Assembly: GCA_025655595.1 (NCBI GenBank)
Contig: JAHXIO010000019.1
Location: 1 to 64,000, forward strand
Direction of reading: 5' to 3'
DNA: 64,000 nucleotides
From: Candidatus Thiodiazotropha sp. (ex Monitilora ramsayi)
Lineage (GTDB): Bacteria > Pseudomonadota > Gammaproteobacteria > Chromatiales > Chromatiaceae
Shown: one piece after another, positions 29,906 through 39,628 of the stretch
Numbering within the stretch: position 1 is the stretch's first letter
Layout: each line of letters starts with the position of its first letter
The notes under the pieces: generated by a model
Databases searched by the model: none
The model's input: only the letters and a program-made list of their open reading frames with translations
What the model was told of the DNA's origin: nothing
Made by a program: the position numbers and the translations under genes

Positions 29906-29974
29906 TTGTGAAACAGTGGTTATTTATTCCTTTCGACCACTACAAACTGTCCGTTATTCAGTAGAATAGAGTTC

Positions 29975-30973
29975 ATGCTGAATCGACTGCTCGGAATCAC
30001 CATCTTTGTCATAAGCATCCTCCTGGCCTGGGGATGGATGCAGTATGACGACTTCGTCAGCAGGCCACTTGATTTGCCGGAAAACGGTATTCGATACGAC
30101 CTCACGTCAGGCACTACCATTAGAGGATTGGCTGACGATCTCAAACAGCAGGGTTACATCAATAAACCACTTCTTCTTCGTGTGCTGGCTCGCTGGACCG
30201 GTCAGGCCAGTCGGCTAAAGGCGGGTGAATACCAAATTCCTCATGGCACCACGCCGCCCCAACTATTGGAGATTCTGACTTCTGCACGGGTGGTACAACA
30301 CGCCTTGACTATCATTGAGGGCTGGACCTTTAAGCAGCTGATGCAGGCCGTCAGAGCGAACGATGCCTTGACCCATACCCTGGGTGGTGTGGAGGATCTA
30401 CAGATCATGCAGGCGCTGGGCTATGCAGAAAAACATCCGGAAGGCCGCTTCTACCCCGATACCTATCACTTCCCCAAGGCCACCACCGATGTAGAGTTTC
30501 TTCAACGCGCTTACCGTCGCATGGAAGAGAGCTTGCAAAAGATCTGGGAGAAGCGCGATGAGAATCTCCCCCTGAAATCACCCTATGAGGCTCTGATTCT
30601 CGCCTCAATCATAGAAAAAGAGACCGGTTTGCCCGAAGAGCGGGGCAAGATTGCCGGAGTTTTCGTGCGACGCCTGCAGAAGGGGATGCGTTTGCAGACC
30701 GATCCCACTGTGATTTACGGCATGGGAGATGACTACGACGGTAATATTCGGCGACGTGATCTGACCACCGATACACCCTACAACACCTATGTGCACAAGG
30801 GCTTGACGCCCACGCCAATTGCCATGCCAAGTGGGGCAGCCATCGAGGCGGCGCTCCACCCGGAAGCAGGCGATGCCCTCTATTTCGTAGCCACCGGGAA
30901 TGGCGGCCACCACTTTTCCGCCACCCTGGAAGCACACAACAAGGCCGTACGGAAATACCAGCTGAAAAGATGA
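29975..30973 (+). CDS. mltG: Endolytic peptidoglycan transglycosylase MltG
   Basis: A 332-residue inner-membrane YceG/MltG enzyme that cuts nascent glycan strands and may end their polymerisation. One N-terminal membrane segment (LLGITIFVISILLAWGW) is followed by a periplasmic part with a LysM-like region (GTTIRGLADDLKQQG). The catalytic domain holds LASIIEKETGLPEERGKIAGV, with the conserved Glu, then QTDPTVIYG, PYNTY and LPPTPI-like residues. It overlaps tmk by 4 nt. Confidence 0.95.
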   Translation: MLNRLLGITIFVISILLAWGWMQYDDFVSRPLDLPENGIRYDLTSGTTIRGLADDLKQQGYINKPLLLRVLARWTGQASRLKAGEYQIPHGTTPPQLLEILTSARVVQHALTIIEGWTFKQLMQAVRANDALTHTLGGVEDLQIMQALGYAEKHPEGRFYPDTYHFPKATTDVEFLQRAYRRMEESLQKIWEKRDENLPLKSPYEALILASIIEKETGLPEERGKIAGVFVRRLQKGMRLQTDPTVIYGMGDDYDGNIRRRDLTTDTPYNTYVHKGLTPTPIAMPSGAAIEAALHPEAGDALYFVATGNGGHHFSATLEAHNKAVRKYQLKR

Positions 30974-31608
30974 AACAGCAACGCGGACGATTCATTACCG
31001 TCGAGGGTGGCGAGGGTGCTGGTAAAAGCAGTAACCTCGCGTTTATACAGTCGATGCTCGAGGCGGCGGGCAAGCCAGTCCTGTTTACCCGCGAGCCAGG
31101 CGGCACGCCGCTCGGGGAGTCGATTCGCGAATTGCTGCTGGGACATCAGCACACAGGCATGGCCGAAGAGACTGAACTCCTGCTCATGTTTGCCGCCAGG
31201 GCGGAGCATCTGCAGAGTAAAATCGTGCCGGCGTTGGAGGCCGGGACCTGGGTTCTGTGTGACCGCTTTACCGACGCCAGCTACGCCTACCAGGGGGCAG
31301 GGCGGGGGATTGCACGCGAGCGTATCGCAAAGCTGGAGGACTATGTACAGGGAGACCTCAGACCTGATCTGACTCTCTTGCTCGATCTGCCGGTGGAGAC
31401 CGGTCTGGAGCGTGCAGGCAATCGGTCAGCGCCAGATCGGTTTGAGAAAGAGGCTGTGGGTTTTTTTGAGAGGGTGCGCCGGGGTTATCTGCAGATCGCC
31501 GCCGACGAACCAGAGAGAGTGCGCATCATCGACGCCTCGCCAGCACTCGAGCAGGTACAGCAACAGATCTCAACTGTCCTCCAGGACTATCTGGCCACCG
31601 ATGGATAA
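30970..31608 (+). CDS. tmk: Thymidylate kinase
   Basis: A 212-residue kinase that phosphorylates dTMP to dTDP. P-loop GGEGAGKSSN lies at about 13-22. TREPGGTPLGE and CDRFTDASYAYQGAGRG are the DR[YF] and substrate-binding motifs. The start ATG overlaps the mltG stop and the 3' end overlaps holB by 8 nt, so all three are probably co-translated. Confidence 0.97.
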   Translation: MKQQRGRFITVEGGEGAGKSSNLAFIQSMLEAAGKPVLFTREPGGTPLGESIRELLLGHQHTGMAEETELLLMFAARAEHLQSKIVPALEAGTWVLCDRFTDASYAYQGAGRGIARERIAKLEDYVQGDLRPDLTLLLDLPVETGLERAGNRSAPDRFEKEAVGFFERVRRGYLQIAADEPERVRIIDASPALEQVQQQISTVLQDYLATDG

Positions 31609-32593
31609 TTCCGTTTATTCCCGCCTGCCTTGGCAGGAAGATCAATGGCACCGGTTGCAGCAGGCCCGGCGTCAGGGCAGGCTACCACACGCCTTGCTGC
31701 TTTGCGGGCCCCGTGGAGTGGGAAAGGAGGCCTTTGCGCTGGCATTCACTCAGACCGTTCTCTGTCCCGAGAGCGATGAAGCGGGGCGGCCCTGTGGTTC
31801 GTGCCGTCACTGCCACTTGCTCCACAGCGGCAGTCATCCCGATTTCCAGCGGGTTGTGCCGGAAGAGGAGAGCAAAAGCGGCGAGATCAAGATTGAGGCG
31901 ATCAGAAACCTTACCGCTGGTGCGGCACTGACCGCGCAGAGTGGCGGTCACAAAGTCGTGCTTATTCAACCGGCTCATCGTATGAACACGGCTGCCGCTA
32001 ACAGTCTCCTAAAGACACTGGAGGAGCCGACCGGTGATACCCTCATCATCCTGCTGACCGATCAGCCTGCCAGGCTGCTGCCCACCATCAGAAGCCGTTG
32101 CCAGCAGGTGCTGTTCCAGATACCGCCATACGAAATCTCTCTGAGCTGGCTGGAAGGTAAGGTCGAGCACGCGGATGGAGATACGCTGCTCTCCCTCGCC
32201 AGTGGTGCTCCGTTGTTGGCGCTGAACCTCGATGACGGCGAGTTGTTGGCTACCCGTCAGCGGATGCTGAAACAGTTTCTCTCCCTGGGGATGCGGAGAG
32301 AGGACCCGGTTGCCATCGCGCAGGACTGGACCGGATTCGACGGGCGCCTGCTGATGGATTGGCTTGCAGGCTGGGTCATAGACCTGCTGCGTCTGAAGAC
32401 GGCACAGCAACCACCGCAGCTCTTCAACCGGGATCAAGCTCAAGCTTTGCACAGCTTGGCCGACAAGATAAACTCAGGGGTATTGCATCGTTATCTCGGC
32501 TCGGTCTATGAGGCTCGTGCCCGGATCGACAGCAATCTCAATCCCCAAATGGTGCTGGAACAACTGCTTATCGAGTGGCATGCCTGCCGCTGA
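31601..32593 (+). CDS. holB: DNA polymerase III delta-prime subunit
   Basis: A 330-residue clamp-loader subunit. It starts at ATG 31601 inside the 3' end of tmk; the longer open frame from 31412 is only an overlap. P-loop-like GPRGVGKEAFA and a four-cysteine zinc module (CPESDEAGRPCGSCRHC) are present. LLKTLEEPTGDTLIILLTD and RSRCQQ are the SRC-type motifs. It loads the beta clamp with the gamma and delta subunits. It precedes pilZ by 35 nt. Confidence 0.95.
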   Translation: MDNSVYSRLPWQEDQWHRLQQARRQGRLPHALLLCGPRGVGKEAFALAFTQTVLCPESDEAGRPCGSCRHCHLLHSGSHPDFQRVVPEEESKSGEIKIEAIRNLTAGAALTAQSGGHKVVLIQPAHRMNTAAANSLLKTLEEPTGDTLIILLTDQPARLLPTIRSRCQQVLFQIPPYEISLSWLEGKVEHADGDTLLSLASGAPLLALNLDDGELLATRQRMLKQFLSLGMRREDPVAIAQDWTGFDGRLLMDWLAGWVIDLLRLKTAQQPPQLFNRDQAQALHSLADKINSGVLHRYLGSVYEARARIDSNLNPQMVLEQLLIEWHACR

Positions 32594-32628
32594 GATGCCT
32601 ACAGAGAGAGGAACGACGAGGAATCGAC

Positions 32629-32976
32629 ATGGCTGGTGGACCCAAACAAGGTATTCTTTCGCTGACCATCAAGGACAAGAACGCCCTCTATGCGGCATAT
32701 ATGCAGTTCGTTCAATATGGGGGTCTATTTATTCCTACCACCAAGCAGTACCGTCTCGGTGATGAAGTCTTTATGCTGCTGACACTGATGGATGAAGCCG
32801 AGCGTTTGCCGGTTGCCGGTAAAATTATCTGGATCACCCCGGTCGGCGCTGAAGGTAACCGCGCAGCGGGTATCGGCGTTCAGTTCAGTGACCAGGATGG
32901 CGGTGCGGCCCGCAATAAGATCGAAACCTACCTTGCCGGCGCTCTCAAGTCGGATCGTCCAACCCATACCCTCTAA
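32629..32976 (+). CDS. pilZ: PilZ domain protein of the tmk-holB cluster
   Basis: A 115-residue PilZ-fold protein located, as in Pseudomonas and Xanthomonas, just after holB. It resembles P. aeruginosa PilZ, needed for type IV pili, with GGLFIPT, YRLGDEVFMLLTLM, and IGVQFSDQDGG. The N-terminal RxxxR c-di-GMP motif is missing, as in that founding member, so direct c-di-GMP binding is unlikely. GAGGAA lies 6 nt before ATG 32629. Confidence 0.92.
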   Translation: MAGGPKQGILSLTIKDKNALYAAYMQFVQYGGLFIPTTKQYRLGDEVFMLLTLMDEAERLPVAGKIIWITPVGAEGNRAAGIGVQFSDQDGGAARNKIETYLAGALKSDRPTHTL

Positions 32977-33109
32977 CCTAACCTTCCTGTTTGTCCGGTA
33001 GCCGGACGGTTCACTTCTGGTAGAATCCTGGCGCAGTTGACCTGCCGCTCATGCGCCGGCTATGCCCTTGAAGCCCGGCGGCATAGCCACGTCTTACAAG
33101 GAGAAGAGC

Positions 33110-33133
33110 GTAGGGTGCAGCCCTGCCGCACCA
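33110..33133. repeat. Palindromic intergenic repeat, copy 2 (single arm)
   Basis: A 24-nt arm differing at one base from 782-805 (GTAGGGTGCAGCCCTGCC at its start), with no inverted partner nearby. It lies 69 nt upstream of tatD. As at 46743, it is followed by AATTAC. Confidence 0.7.
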
Positions 33134-33201
33134 ATTACCCATCGACCGCCAACTGCGGCAAAATAAACAAGCGACAAACAACGACTAACAGGACCCTAAT
33201 C

Positions 33202-33981
33202 ATGCTGGTGGATTCCCACTGCCATCTCGACCGCGTTGCGCTCGATCACTACGACAACCGCTTCGATCAATTCGTCCAACAGACCATTGAAAGCGGTGTC
33301 GGCCAAATGCTCTGCGTCTCCATCGACCTGGAGTCCTGGCCTGCCATGGTCAAGCTGGTTGAACCCTATCCACAGATCAACATCTCGGTTGGTGTTCATC
33401 CCAACGACAAGGATCGGCGGGAACCCAGCGTGGAAGAACTGGTTGAGCTCTCACAGACCTCCAAGGTAGTTGCTATCGGCGAGACCGGCCTCGACTACTT
33501 TCATGGCGAGGGTGATCTCGATTGGCAGCGCGACCGGTTTCGCCGCCATATCCGTGCAGCCACGACTGCGAATAAACCCCTTATCATCCACACTCGAGAC
33601 GCCAAGTCCGATACTATCGGTATCATGCAGGAAGAGAATGCAGCTGAGGCGGGCGGTGTAATGCACTGCTTCACTGAAGACTGGTCCATGGCGGAGCAAG
33701 CGTTGGAGATGGGTTTTTATATCTCTTTCTCCGGCATCATCACGTTTAAAAATGCTGCAGATCTGCGCGAAGTGGTCAAGCAGGTTCCCATGGATCGACT
33801 GCTGATCGAGACTGATTCTCCCTATCTGGCACCCGTTCCCTTTCGCGGTAAGCCCAATCAACCCCGCTATGTGAAAAAAGTGGCGGAGTGTGTTGCGGAG
33901 CTGAAGGGAGTGACCTCCGAGGTAGTGGCAGATCAGACGAAGGAGAATTTTTTCCGTTGTTTCCCATTGGCAATAGGTTGA
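33202..33981 (+). CDS. TatD-family metal-dependent hydrolase (YcfH type)
   Basis: A 259-residue TatD-fold DNase/hydrolase in the conserved slot after pilZ (E. coli ycfH). Metal ligands are seen in VDSHCHLD (HxH), GETGLDYF (Glu), HTRDA, MHCFTED (His), and ETDSPYLAP (Asp). ATG 33202 is chosen because the family starts directly at MLVDSHCHLD; the frame is open upstream to 33037 but that stretch contains the intergenic repeat. The enzyme is cytoplasmic; relatives are 3'-5' DNases. Confidence 0.94.
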   Translation: MLVDSHCHLDRVALDHYDNRFDQFVQQTIESGVGQMLCVSIDLESWPAMVKLVEPYPQINISVGVHPNDKDRREPSVEELVELSQTSKVVAIGETGLDYFHGEGDLDWQRDRFRRHIRAATTANKPLIIHTRDAKSDTIGIMQEENAAEAGGVMHCFTEDWSMAEQALEMGFYISFSGIITFKNAADLREVVKQVPMDRLLIETDSPYLAPVPFRGKPNQPRYVKKVAECVAELKGVTSEVVADQTKENFFRCFPLAIG

Positions 33982-34368
33982 TGCTGTGATTTTTCGCCAT
34001 TTTTTTAGATGAAAATCCCGGTGTTTTATCCGATATGACAATCACGGACTTTTCACACCTTCACGTTGATTGTCTTGATTGGCTGTTTGCCTTTGAAATC
34101 AATTCTCCAAAAGCTTGCAACGGTTAGATGAGGCTAGCTCTTCTTCACTTTTCTTATTGAACCTTAAGTGTGTCGACACTTTTCCAGTTAAGAATCATAG
34201 ACTTGATTTCGTACGAATTGAGCTTTTTCTGCTCAGGATCAATAAGCAAGCGATCAGCAACTGTTATAATTCCATGATACTTGCTTCGCTTGATATTCAT
34301 CGATATGGGGTCCCTTCCTTGATAACAAACGACTAGCTGTTTACACAGTGCTTTCTGGAGTGGCTTTC
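33982..34368. other. Non-coding gap of 387 nt
   Basis: No gene supported. It should hold the promoter of the GGDEF-EAL gene. I see no clear terminator for tatD and no RNA gene. Confidence 0.45.
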
Positions 34369-37300
34369 ATGCTACAACGCCTCAACATGACCGGCATGGT
34401 GAGGGATAAAGAAAACCATCCAGGGACGGGACTTTTTTCAGAACAGATCAGACTGATCTATGCCAATGCGTTGCCTTCCACCGTAGCGATCCTTGCGGTC
34501 ACAATATTGGCCTGGATCGGACTGGATGAGGCTGTACCCGCTTGGATGCTCAACCTTTGGGCCGGCTACATGTTATTTGTAGCGACAGGTCGAATGACAC
34601 TCTATCTTTTATACACGAAAAAATTCGATGGATCCCGAATCAGACTCTGGGCAGGCTTGATAATCGCTTCGGCATCATCTGCCGGTATTGGTTGGGCCGG
34701 TGTCAGTCTATTTGCCCATATAGCAGTGGACCCGGCTTACAAAATCGTTATCGTCATGGTTGTCCTCGGCATCATGGCGGCTACCGTTCCGGTTCTCTCT
34801 GCACTATTGGTCGCTTTTTTTACGGCCAGTTTGCCACCGGCATTGACGCTTTATGTGGTGATTGCCCAATGGCAGAGTAACGGTACACCTCTCCTACTGA
34901 CAGCACTCTCCGTTTATACGGTGCTCGTAATTTATACAGCGATCAACACCAATCGAATTCTGTTACGGACGCTCAGTCTGCAGAGAGATAAAGAGACATT
35001 GATCGATAACCTGAATATTGAGATCTCTGATAGACAACTGGCCCAGGATCAATTGGAGCTGCATAAGCAGAATCTGGAGAGTGTCGTACACGATCGTACC
35101 CAACAGCTGTCCCGTATTAATGAAGAGTTGAAGAAAGAAATTGCCGTAAGGCAGCAATCGGAAAGCGAACTGCGTGAATCGCATGATCGGTTTACCGCGG
35201 TATTGAATACGCTGGATGCTGCCGTCTATGTAGCGGACATGGAGAGCTATGAGGTTCTGTTCATGAATCAGCGAGCTGTTGCTCGCTGGGGTGATTGTGT
35301 TGGAGGAACCTGCTGGAAGATGATGCAGGAGGATGCTAAGGGGCCATGTGAATTCTGTAGCAACAACGAACTGCTCAGCCGTGAGGGAGATCCAACAGGA
35401 ATATACTCGTGGGAGCACCATATCGAGGAAACCAATGAGTGGCTGGATTGCCGCGACCAGGCGATTCAATGGCCGGATGGCCGACTGGTACGCATGGAGA
35501 TTGCCACAGATATCACCCATCGGGTGCAGGCTGAACAGTGTGTTCGGGCGGAGCATCAGTTCCTACAAACCATTATTGACGGTGTAGCGGATCCGATCAT
35601 GGTGGTGGATATGGACTACAGCGTAAAACTGATGAACAAGGCGGCTGAAGAGACGCCTGTGATGATGAACGATCGGGCCGAACAAAAATGCTATCAGGTG
35701 AGCCATGGGCAAGATTTTCCCTGTACCGGAGATGATCACAGTTGTCCGCTTGAGATTGCAGAGAAAACCCATGAGCCTGTTACTGTCATTCATCGTCACA
35801 AGACTGCGGACGGGTCCGATCGTTTGTTTGAGGTGGTTGGCACCCCCTTGTTCGATGAACAGCATAGGGTTTCCGGCATTGTACAGGTCTCACGAGATAT
35901 CACTGCGCATATCCAAACTCAGCAGGAGCTGCAGGAGAAGAAGACTCGTCTCGAGCACGTGGCCTATCATGACAGCCTCACCGGCCTTCCCAACAGGACG
36001 CTATTGGCAGACCGCTTAAACCAGACTATGGCACAAGTTAATCGTCGGGATAATCAGCTTGCCGTGGCCTACCTGGATCTTGACGGCTTTAAGGAGATCA
36101 ATGATACCTATGGGCATGAAGTCGGTGACCTGTTTCTTGTCGCCTTATCCCACCGTGTCAAAGAGATATTGAGAGAGGGCGATACTATCGCTCGTCTGGG
36201 CGGAGATGAGTTTGTTGCTGTGTTGGTGGATCTGAAGGATTCCAAGGACAGTATTCCGTTGCTGGAGCGTATGCTCTCCGCTGCTTCACAACCGGTCCAT
36301 CTGGGAAAAATCAATTTGCAGATTTCCGCCAGTATCGGTGTCACCTTCTATCCTCAATCCGAAGATGTCGACGCGGACCAACTCCTGCGTCAGGCCGATC
36401 AGGCTATGTATAACGCCAAAGTGACCGGCAAGAATCGTTACCACTTCTTCGAGGCAGACAAGTACCGGGGTCTGCGCGGGCGTCATGAGAGTGTGGCAAG
36501 GATAAGTCAAGGATTATCGCGGAATGAATTTATCCTCCACTACCAACCCCGGGTCAATATGCGTTCTGGTGAGATCATTGGTGCTGAGGCATTGATCCGA
36601 TGGAAGCACGCCACACGCGGGCTGCTATTGCCGGGAGAGTTCCTGCCACTGATAGAGGACGATGAGCTGGCAGTAACCCTGGATGAGTGGGTGATTGATG
36701 CCGTACTGAGTCAAATGGAGCAGTGGAAAGCCGATGGTCATATGCTATCGATTAGTGTCAACATCGGTGCCCGCTTTCTGCAGAAGAGTAATTTTGTCGA
36801 TAAACTCAATGCACATCTGCAGGCACATCCTCAAATCGATGCAGGTAAATTGGAACTCGAGGTTCTGGAAACCAGTGCGTTGGAGGATATGGCCCAGGTA
36901 TCGGAAGTGATTAAAACCTGTCGCGAGATGGGAGTGATATTTGCTCTGGACGACTTTGGTACCGGCTACTCCTCGCTAACATACCTCAAACTGTTGCCGG
37001 CTGAGTATCTCAAAATCGACCAGAGCTTCGTTCGCGACATGCTTGACGACACGGAGGATCTGGCCATCCTAGAAGGCGTTCTCGGCCTGGCAACGGCCTT
37101 CCGCAGAGAAGCCATTGCGGAGGGTGTGGAGAGTATCGAGCACGGGCAACTGCTACTGCAACTGGGCTGCGATCTGGCACAGGGTTATGCTATTGCCAGA
37201 CCGATGCCTGCCGATCAACTGATAACATGGATGCAGACCTGGCAACCCGATCCGATCTGGGTAGGCCAGAATACCGTCCCGAGAGAGGACGTTCCTCTCC

Positions 37301-37629
37301 TCTTCGCCAGCGTTGAGCACCGTTCATGGGTGCGAAATGTAGAAAATTGTGTGAAAGGTCAAGCGGTCAGTAATCAGATAATGAGTATTGACGACTGTCG
37401 ATTCGGTAAATGGTTGCATAACATAGGGCACAAACAGTATGGCGACCATGAAGGATTCAAGAAGGTAGAGAGACTGCACCGTCAGATCCACAATCTGGCA
37501 ATCGGTCTCTGCGAATCTAAAGGCTTGAAAAACGACCTGCCCATTGAACAGGGTCTGAACGAACTCAACAGTCTCAAGGATGCGTTGATCCGAGCGTTGA
37601 ATACCCTGATCCTCAGACAAAGATCCTAA
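34369..37629 (+). CDS. Membrane GGDEF-EAL protein with two PAS and a C-terminal CZB zinc domain
   Basis: A 1086-residue c-di-GMP enzyme. About six hydrophobic helices span residues 20-205, followed by a coiled coil (about 210-270). Two cysteine-bearing PAS domains lie at about 270-510. The GGDEF domain has RLGGDEF at about 608-614 and a REGD inhibitory site five residues before it. EAL starts near 738 (GAEALIRW), with DDFGTGYSSL intact, so both activities are possible. The C-terminus matches a CZB zinc-binding domain: His983, Cys1010 (CRFGKW), His1037 and His1041. ATG 34369 has GGAG 9 nt upstream; GTG 34348 is an alternative. Confidence 0.9.
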   Translation: MLQRLNMTGMVRDKENHPGTGLFSEQIRLIYANALPSTVAILAVTILAWIGLDEAVPAWMLNLWAGYMLFVATGRMTLYLLYTKKFDGSRIRLWAGLIIASASSAGIGWAGVSLFAHIAVDPAYKIVIVMVVLGIMAATVPVLSALLVAFFTASLPPALTLYVVIAQWQSNGTPLLLTALSVYTVLVIYTAINTNRILLRTLSLQRDKETLIDNLNIEISDRQLAQDQLELHKQNLESVVHDRTQQLSRINEELKKEIAVRQQSESELRESHDRFTAVLNTLDAAVYVADMESYEVLFMNQRAVARWGDCVGGTCWKMMQEDAKGPCEFCSNNELLSREGDPTGIYSWEHHIEETNEWLDCRDQAIQWPDGRLVRMEIATDITHRVQAEQCVRAEHQFLQTIIDGVADPIMVVDMDYSVKLMNKAAEETPVMMNDRAEQKCYQVSHGQDFPCTGDDHSCPLEIAEKTHEPVTVIHRHKTADGSDRLFEVVGTPLFDEQHRVSGIVQVSRDITAHIQTQQELQEKKTRLEHVAYHDSLTGLPNRTLLADRLNQTMAQVNRRDNQLAVAYLDLDGFKEINDTYGHEVGDLFLVALSHRVKEILREGDTIARLGGDEFVAVLVDLKDSKDSIPLLERMLSAASQPVHLGKINLQISASIGVTFYPQSEDVDADQLLRQADQAMYNAKVTGKNRYHFFEADKYRGLRGRHESVARISQGLSRNEFILHYQPRVNMRSGEIIGAEALIRWKHATRGLLLPGEFLPLIEDDELAVTLDEWVIDAVLSQMEQWKADGHMLSISVNIGARFLQKSNFVDKLNAHLQAHPQIDAGKLELEVLETSALEDMAQVSEVIKTCREMGVIFALDDFGTGYSSLTYLKLLPAEYLKIDQSFVRDMLDDTEDLAILEGVLGLATAFRREAIAEGVESIEHGQLLLQLGCDLAQGYAIARPMPADQLITWMQTWQPDPIWVGQNTVPREDVPLLFASVEHRSWVRNVENCVKGQAVSNQIMSIDDCRFGKWLHNIGHKQYGDHEGFKKVERLHRQIHNLAIGLCESKGLKNDLPIEQGLNELNSLKDALIRALNTLILRQRS

Positions 37630-37731
37630 ACGTATCTAGAACCTCGGTTGGCTAAAAAATTTAGCGCGAGAACTGCCCGCAGCTACATCCGGCAAGTTGT
37701 ACCGCGTATGGCCATGCATGTCTGAATGATA

Positions 37732-37758
37732 GCGGGTATGGATAGATACCCGCTTTTT
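37732..37758 (+). terminator. Intrinsic terminator after the GGDEF-EAL gene
   Basis: GCGGGTAT (37732-37739) pairs perfectly with ATACCCGC (37746-37753) around a 6-nt loop and is followed by T5. It ends the plus-strand gene, and sits between convergent transcription units. Confidence 0.85.
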
Positions 37759-37761
37759 CAC

Positions 37762-39546
37762 TCAATGCCCGTCATACAACCCCTTCAACTCATCCGCATA
37801 GCGTTCATAAATGGCTTTGCGTTTGAGTTTCATGGTTGGGGTGATCAGCCCGTTCTCGATGGTCCAGGGCTCCTTGATCACAGACATGTTGACGATCTTC
37901 GCATATCCTGGGAAGTTGTCGAGCTGGCTGTTGACTCGGTCAAGCAGGTCCTCTTTCTGTTGCGGTGAGAGCTGGCTGGGATCTAACCCTTCCTCTTTTG
38001 CACCCTCCTCACTGAGGACGACAAGGGTACTGAGGTAAGGTTTGGCTTCACCGATGACGAGCACCTGTTCGAACAGGCTGTCCATGGCAATACACATCTC
38101 CATATCGGCGGGCGGTACCTTTTCGCCGTTGGCCATGACGATGATCTCTTTCAGACGCCCGGTGATGAAGATGTGGCCATCCTCCATCTTGACCTTGTCG
38201 CCAGTGTGCAGCCAGCCCTCTTCGTCGATGACGTCAGCAGTGGCATGGCGGTTGTTCCAGTACCCGAGCATCACATTGGGTCCGCGCACCATGAGTTCAT
38301 CAGCATCACTGATCTTGATATCCAGTCCCGGGAATGGGATACCGACACTGGCCGGTATGTTGTTCTCATGGGTATTGGCGGAGATGATGGGACTGGTCTC
38401 GGTCAAACCGTAGCCCTGCAGGATGGGCACGCCCAGACCAATGAAGACCTTGGCGATATCGGGTGCCAATGGTGCGCCGCCGGAGACGGCGATACGCAGC
38501 CGACCACCCAGCTTCTCCTGGATCTTACCCGCAACCAGTTTCTTGTAGAGCGGCCAGAGAGCCAGCTTGGGTGACCAACCTGTACGGCCATGTGAATGTT
38601 CGAATCGCAGCCAGCCTGTCTCTACAGCGCCGTTGAAGATCGCCTTGGCGATGGCGGAGTCGTGCTGCAGTTTGTCCTGGATCTTGGCGTAGACCCGCTC
38701 GAAGATGCGGGGTACCGAAATCAAAACAGTGGGCTTGATCGCCTGCAGGTCCTCACCCAGTTGGGGAATGGATCGAGCGAAAGCGACACTGGCGCCAGCC
38801 ACCATCGCCAAAATACAGCCGACGGTTCGCTCAAGTGTATGTGAGAGCGGCAGAAAGGAGAGAAAACTGTCGGTCGTATAGATATCGATGATCTTAAGAC
38901 CACTCTCGATATCCCAGAGCATATTGTGGTGGCTCAACATGACGCCCTTGGAGCGACCGGTGGTACCGGAGGTATAGACGATAGTCGCAAGCGTTTCGCT
39001 TGGAATATCGATCGCCTGAGGTTCCTCAAGGCCCTGATTGGGCAGCCAGTCGTCGATATAGACCAAGCGCGGCTGCAGCCCCATGGGGTCGACCCGTTCC
39101 AGGGTGACGATGCGGTTGAGACCGGCTAGTTGGTTACGAATCTTCTGCAGGTCCTGCCACTGTTCGTCACTCTCCAGCAGCAACAGGCGTACGCCGGCAT
39201 CCTGCAGGATATAACCGATGTTCTCGGCACGGTCATTGGTATAGAGGGGAACGCTGACAAGACCCAGTCCCTGTGCCGCCATATCGAACAGGATCCACTC
39301 GCTGCAGTTGCGCAGCATGAGCGCCACCCGGTCACCGGGTTTCAGATCCTCTTTTTGAAAAGCCGCCTGCCAGCGTGCGACCTGCTCACCCATCTCGGCC
39401 CAGGTGATATCCCGCCAAGCGGACTGTGCTTCATCGTACTGCGTATAAGCGGTTTTATCGGGCGAGCGTCTGACCCGCTCGAGAAAAACACTGGCCAGGG
39501 TGTCTGCGTCCTTCAGTTGGATATAATCGATATTCGCTCTCTTCAT
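37762..39546 (-). CDS. fadD: Long-chain acyl-CoA synthetase
   Basis: An AMP-forming ligase that activates long-chain fatty acids with CoA. The AMP-binding motif YTSGTTGRSKGVMLSHHN is present, followed by GYGLTETSP, and TGDKVKMEDGHIFITGRLKE near the C-terminal domain. The start is set at the Met beginning MKRANIDYIQLKDADTL (594 residues), where family homology begins. The frame is open to 39639, overlapping the upstream gene by 11 nt, so a longer form is possible. It is the last gene of the beta-oxidation operon. Confidence 0.92.
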   Translation of the reverse strand: MKRANIDYIQLKDADTLASVFLERVRRSPDKTAYTQYDEAQSAWRDITWAEMGEQVARWQAAFQKEDLKPGDRVALMLRNCSEWILFDMAAQGLGLVSVPLYTNDRAENIGYILQDAGVRLLLLESDEQWQDLQKIRNQLAGLNRIVTLERVDPMGLQPRLVYIDDWLPNQGLEEPQAIDIPSETLATIVYTSGTTGRSKGVMLSHHNMLWDIESGLKIIDIYTTDSFLSFLPLSHTLERTVGCILAMVAGASVAFARSIPQLGEDLQAIKPTVLISVPRIFERVYAKIQDKLQHDSAIAKAIFNGAVETGWLRFEHSHGRTGWSPKLALWPLYKKLVAGKIQEKLGGRLRIAVSGGAPLAPDIAKVFIGLGVPILQGYGLTETSPIISANTHENNIPASVGIPFPGLDIKISDADELMVRGPNVMLGYWNNRHATADVIDEEGWLHTGDKVKMEDGHIFITGRLKEIIVMANGEKVPPADMEMCIAMDSLFEQVLVIGEAKPYLSTLVVLSEEGAKEEGLDPSQLSPQQKEDLLDRVNSQLDNFPGYAKIVNMSVIKEPWTIENGLITPTMKLKRKAIYERYADELKGLYDGH

Positions 39547-39628
39547 GATTTGCGCTTCGTTGTTTTCGTTTTCTGCCCCATCAGTCACCTTCTTTCCGGC
39601 GTGACCGACCTCCTCGAATAGTAACATC

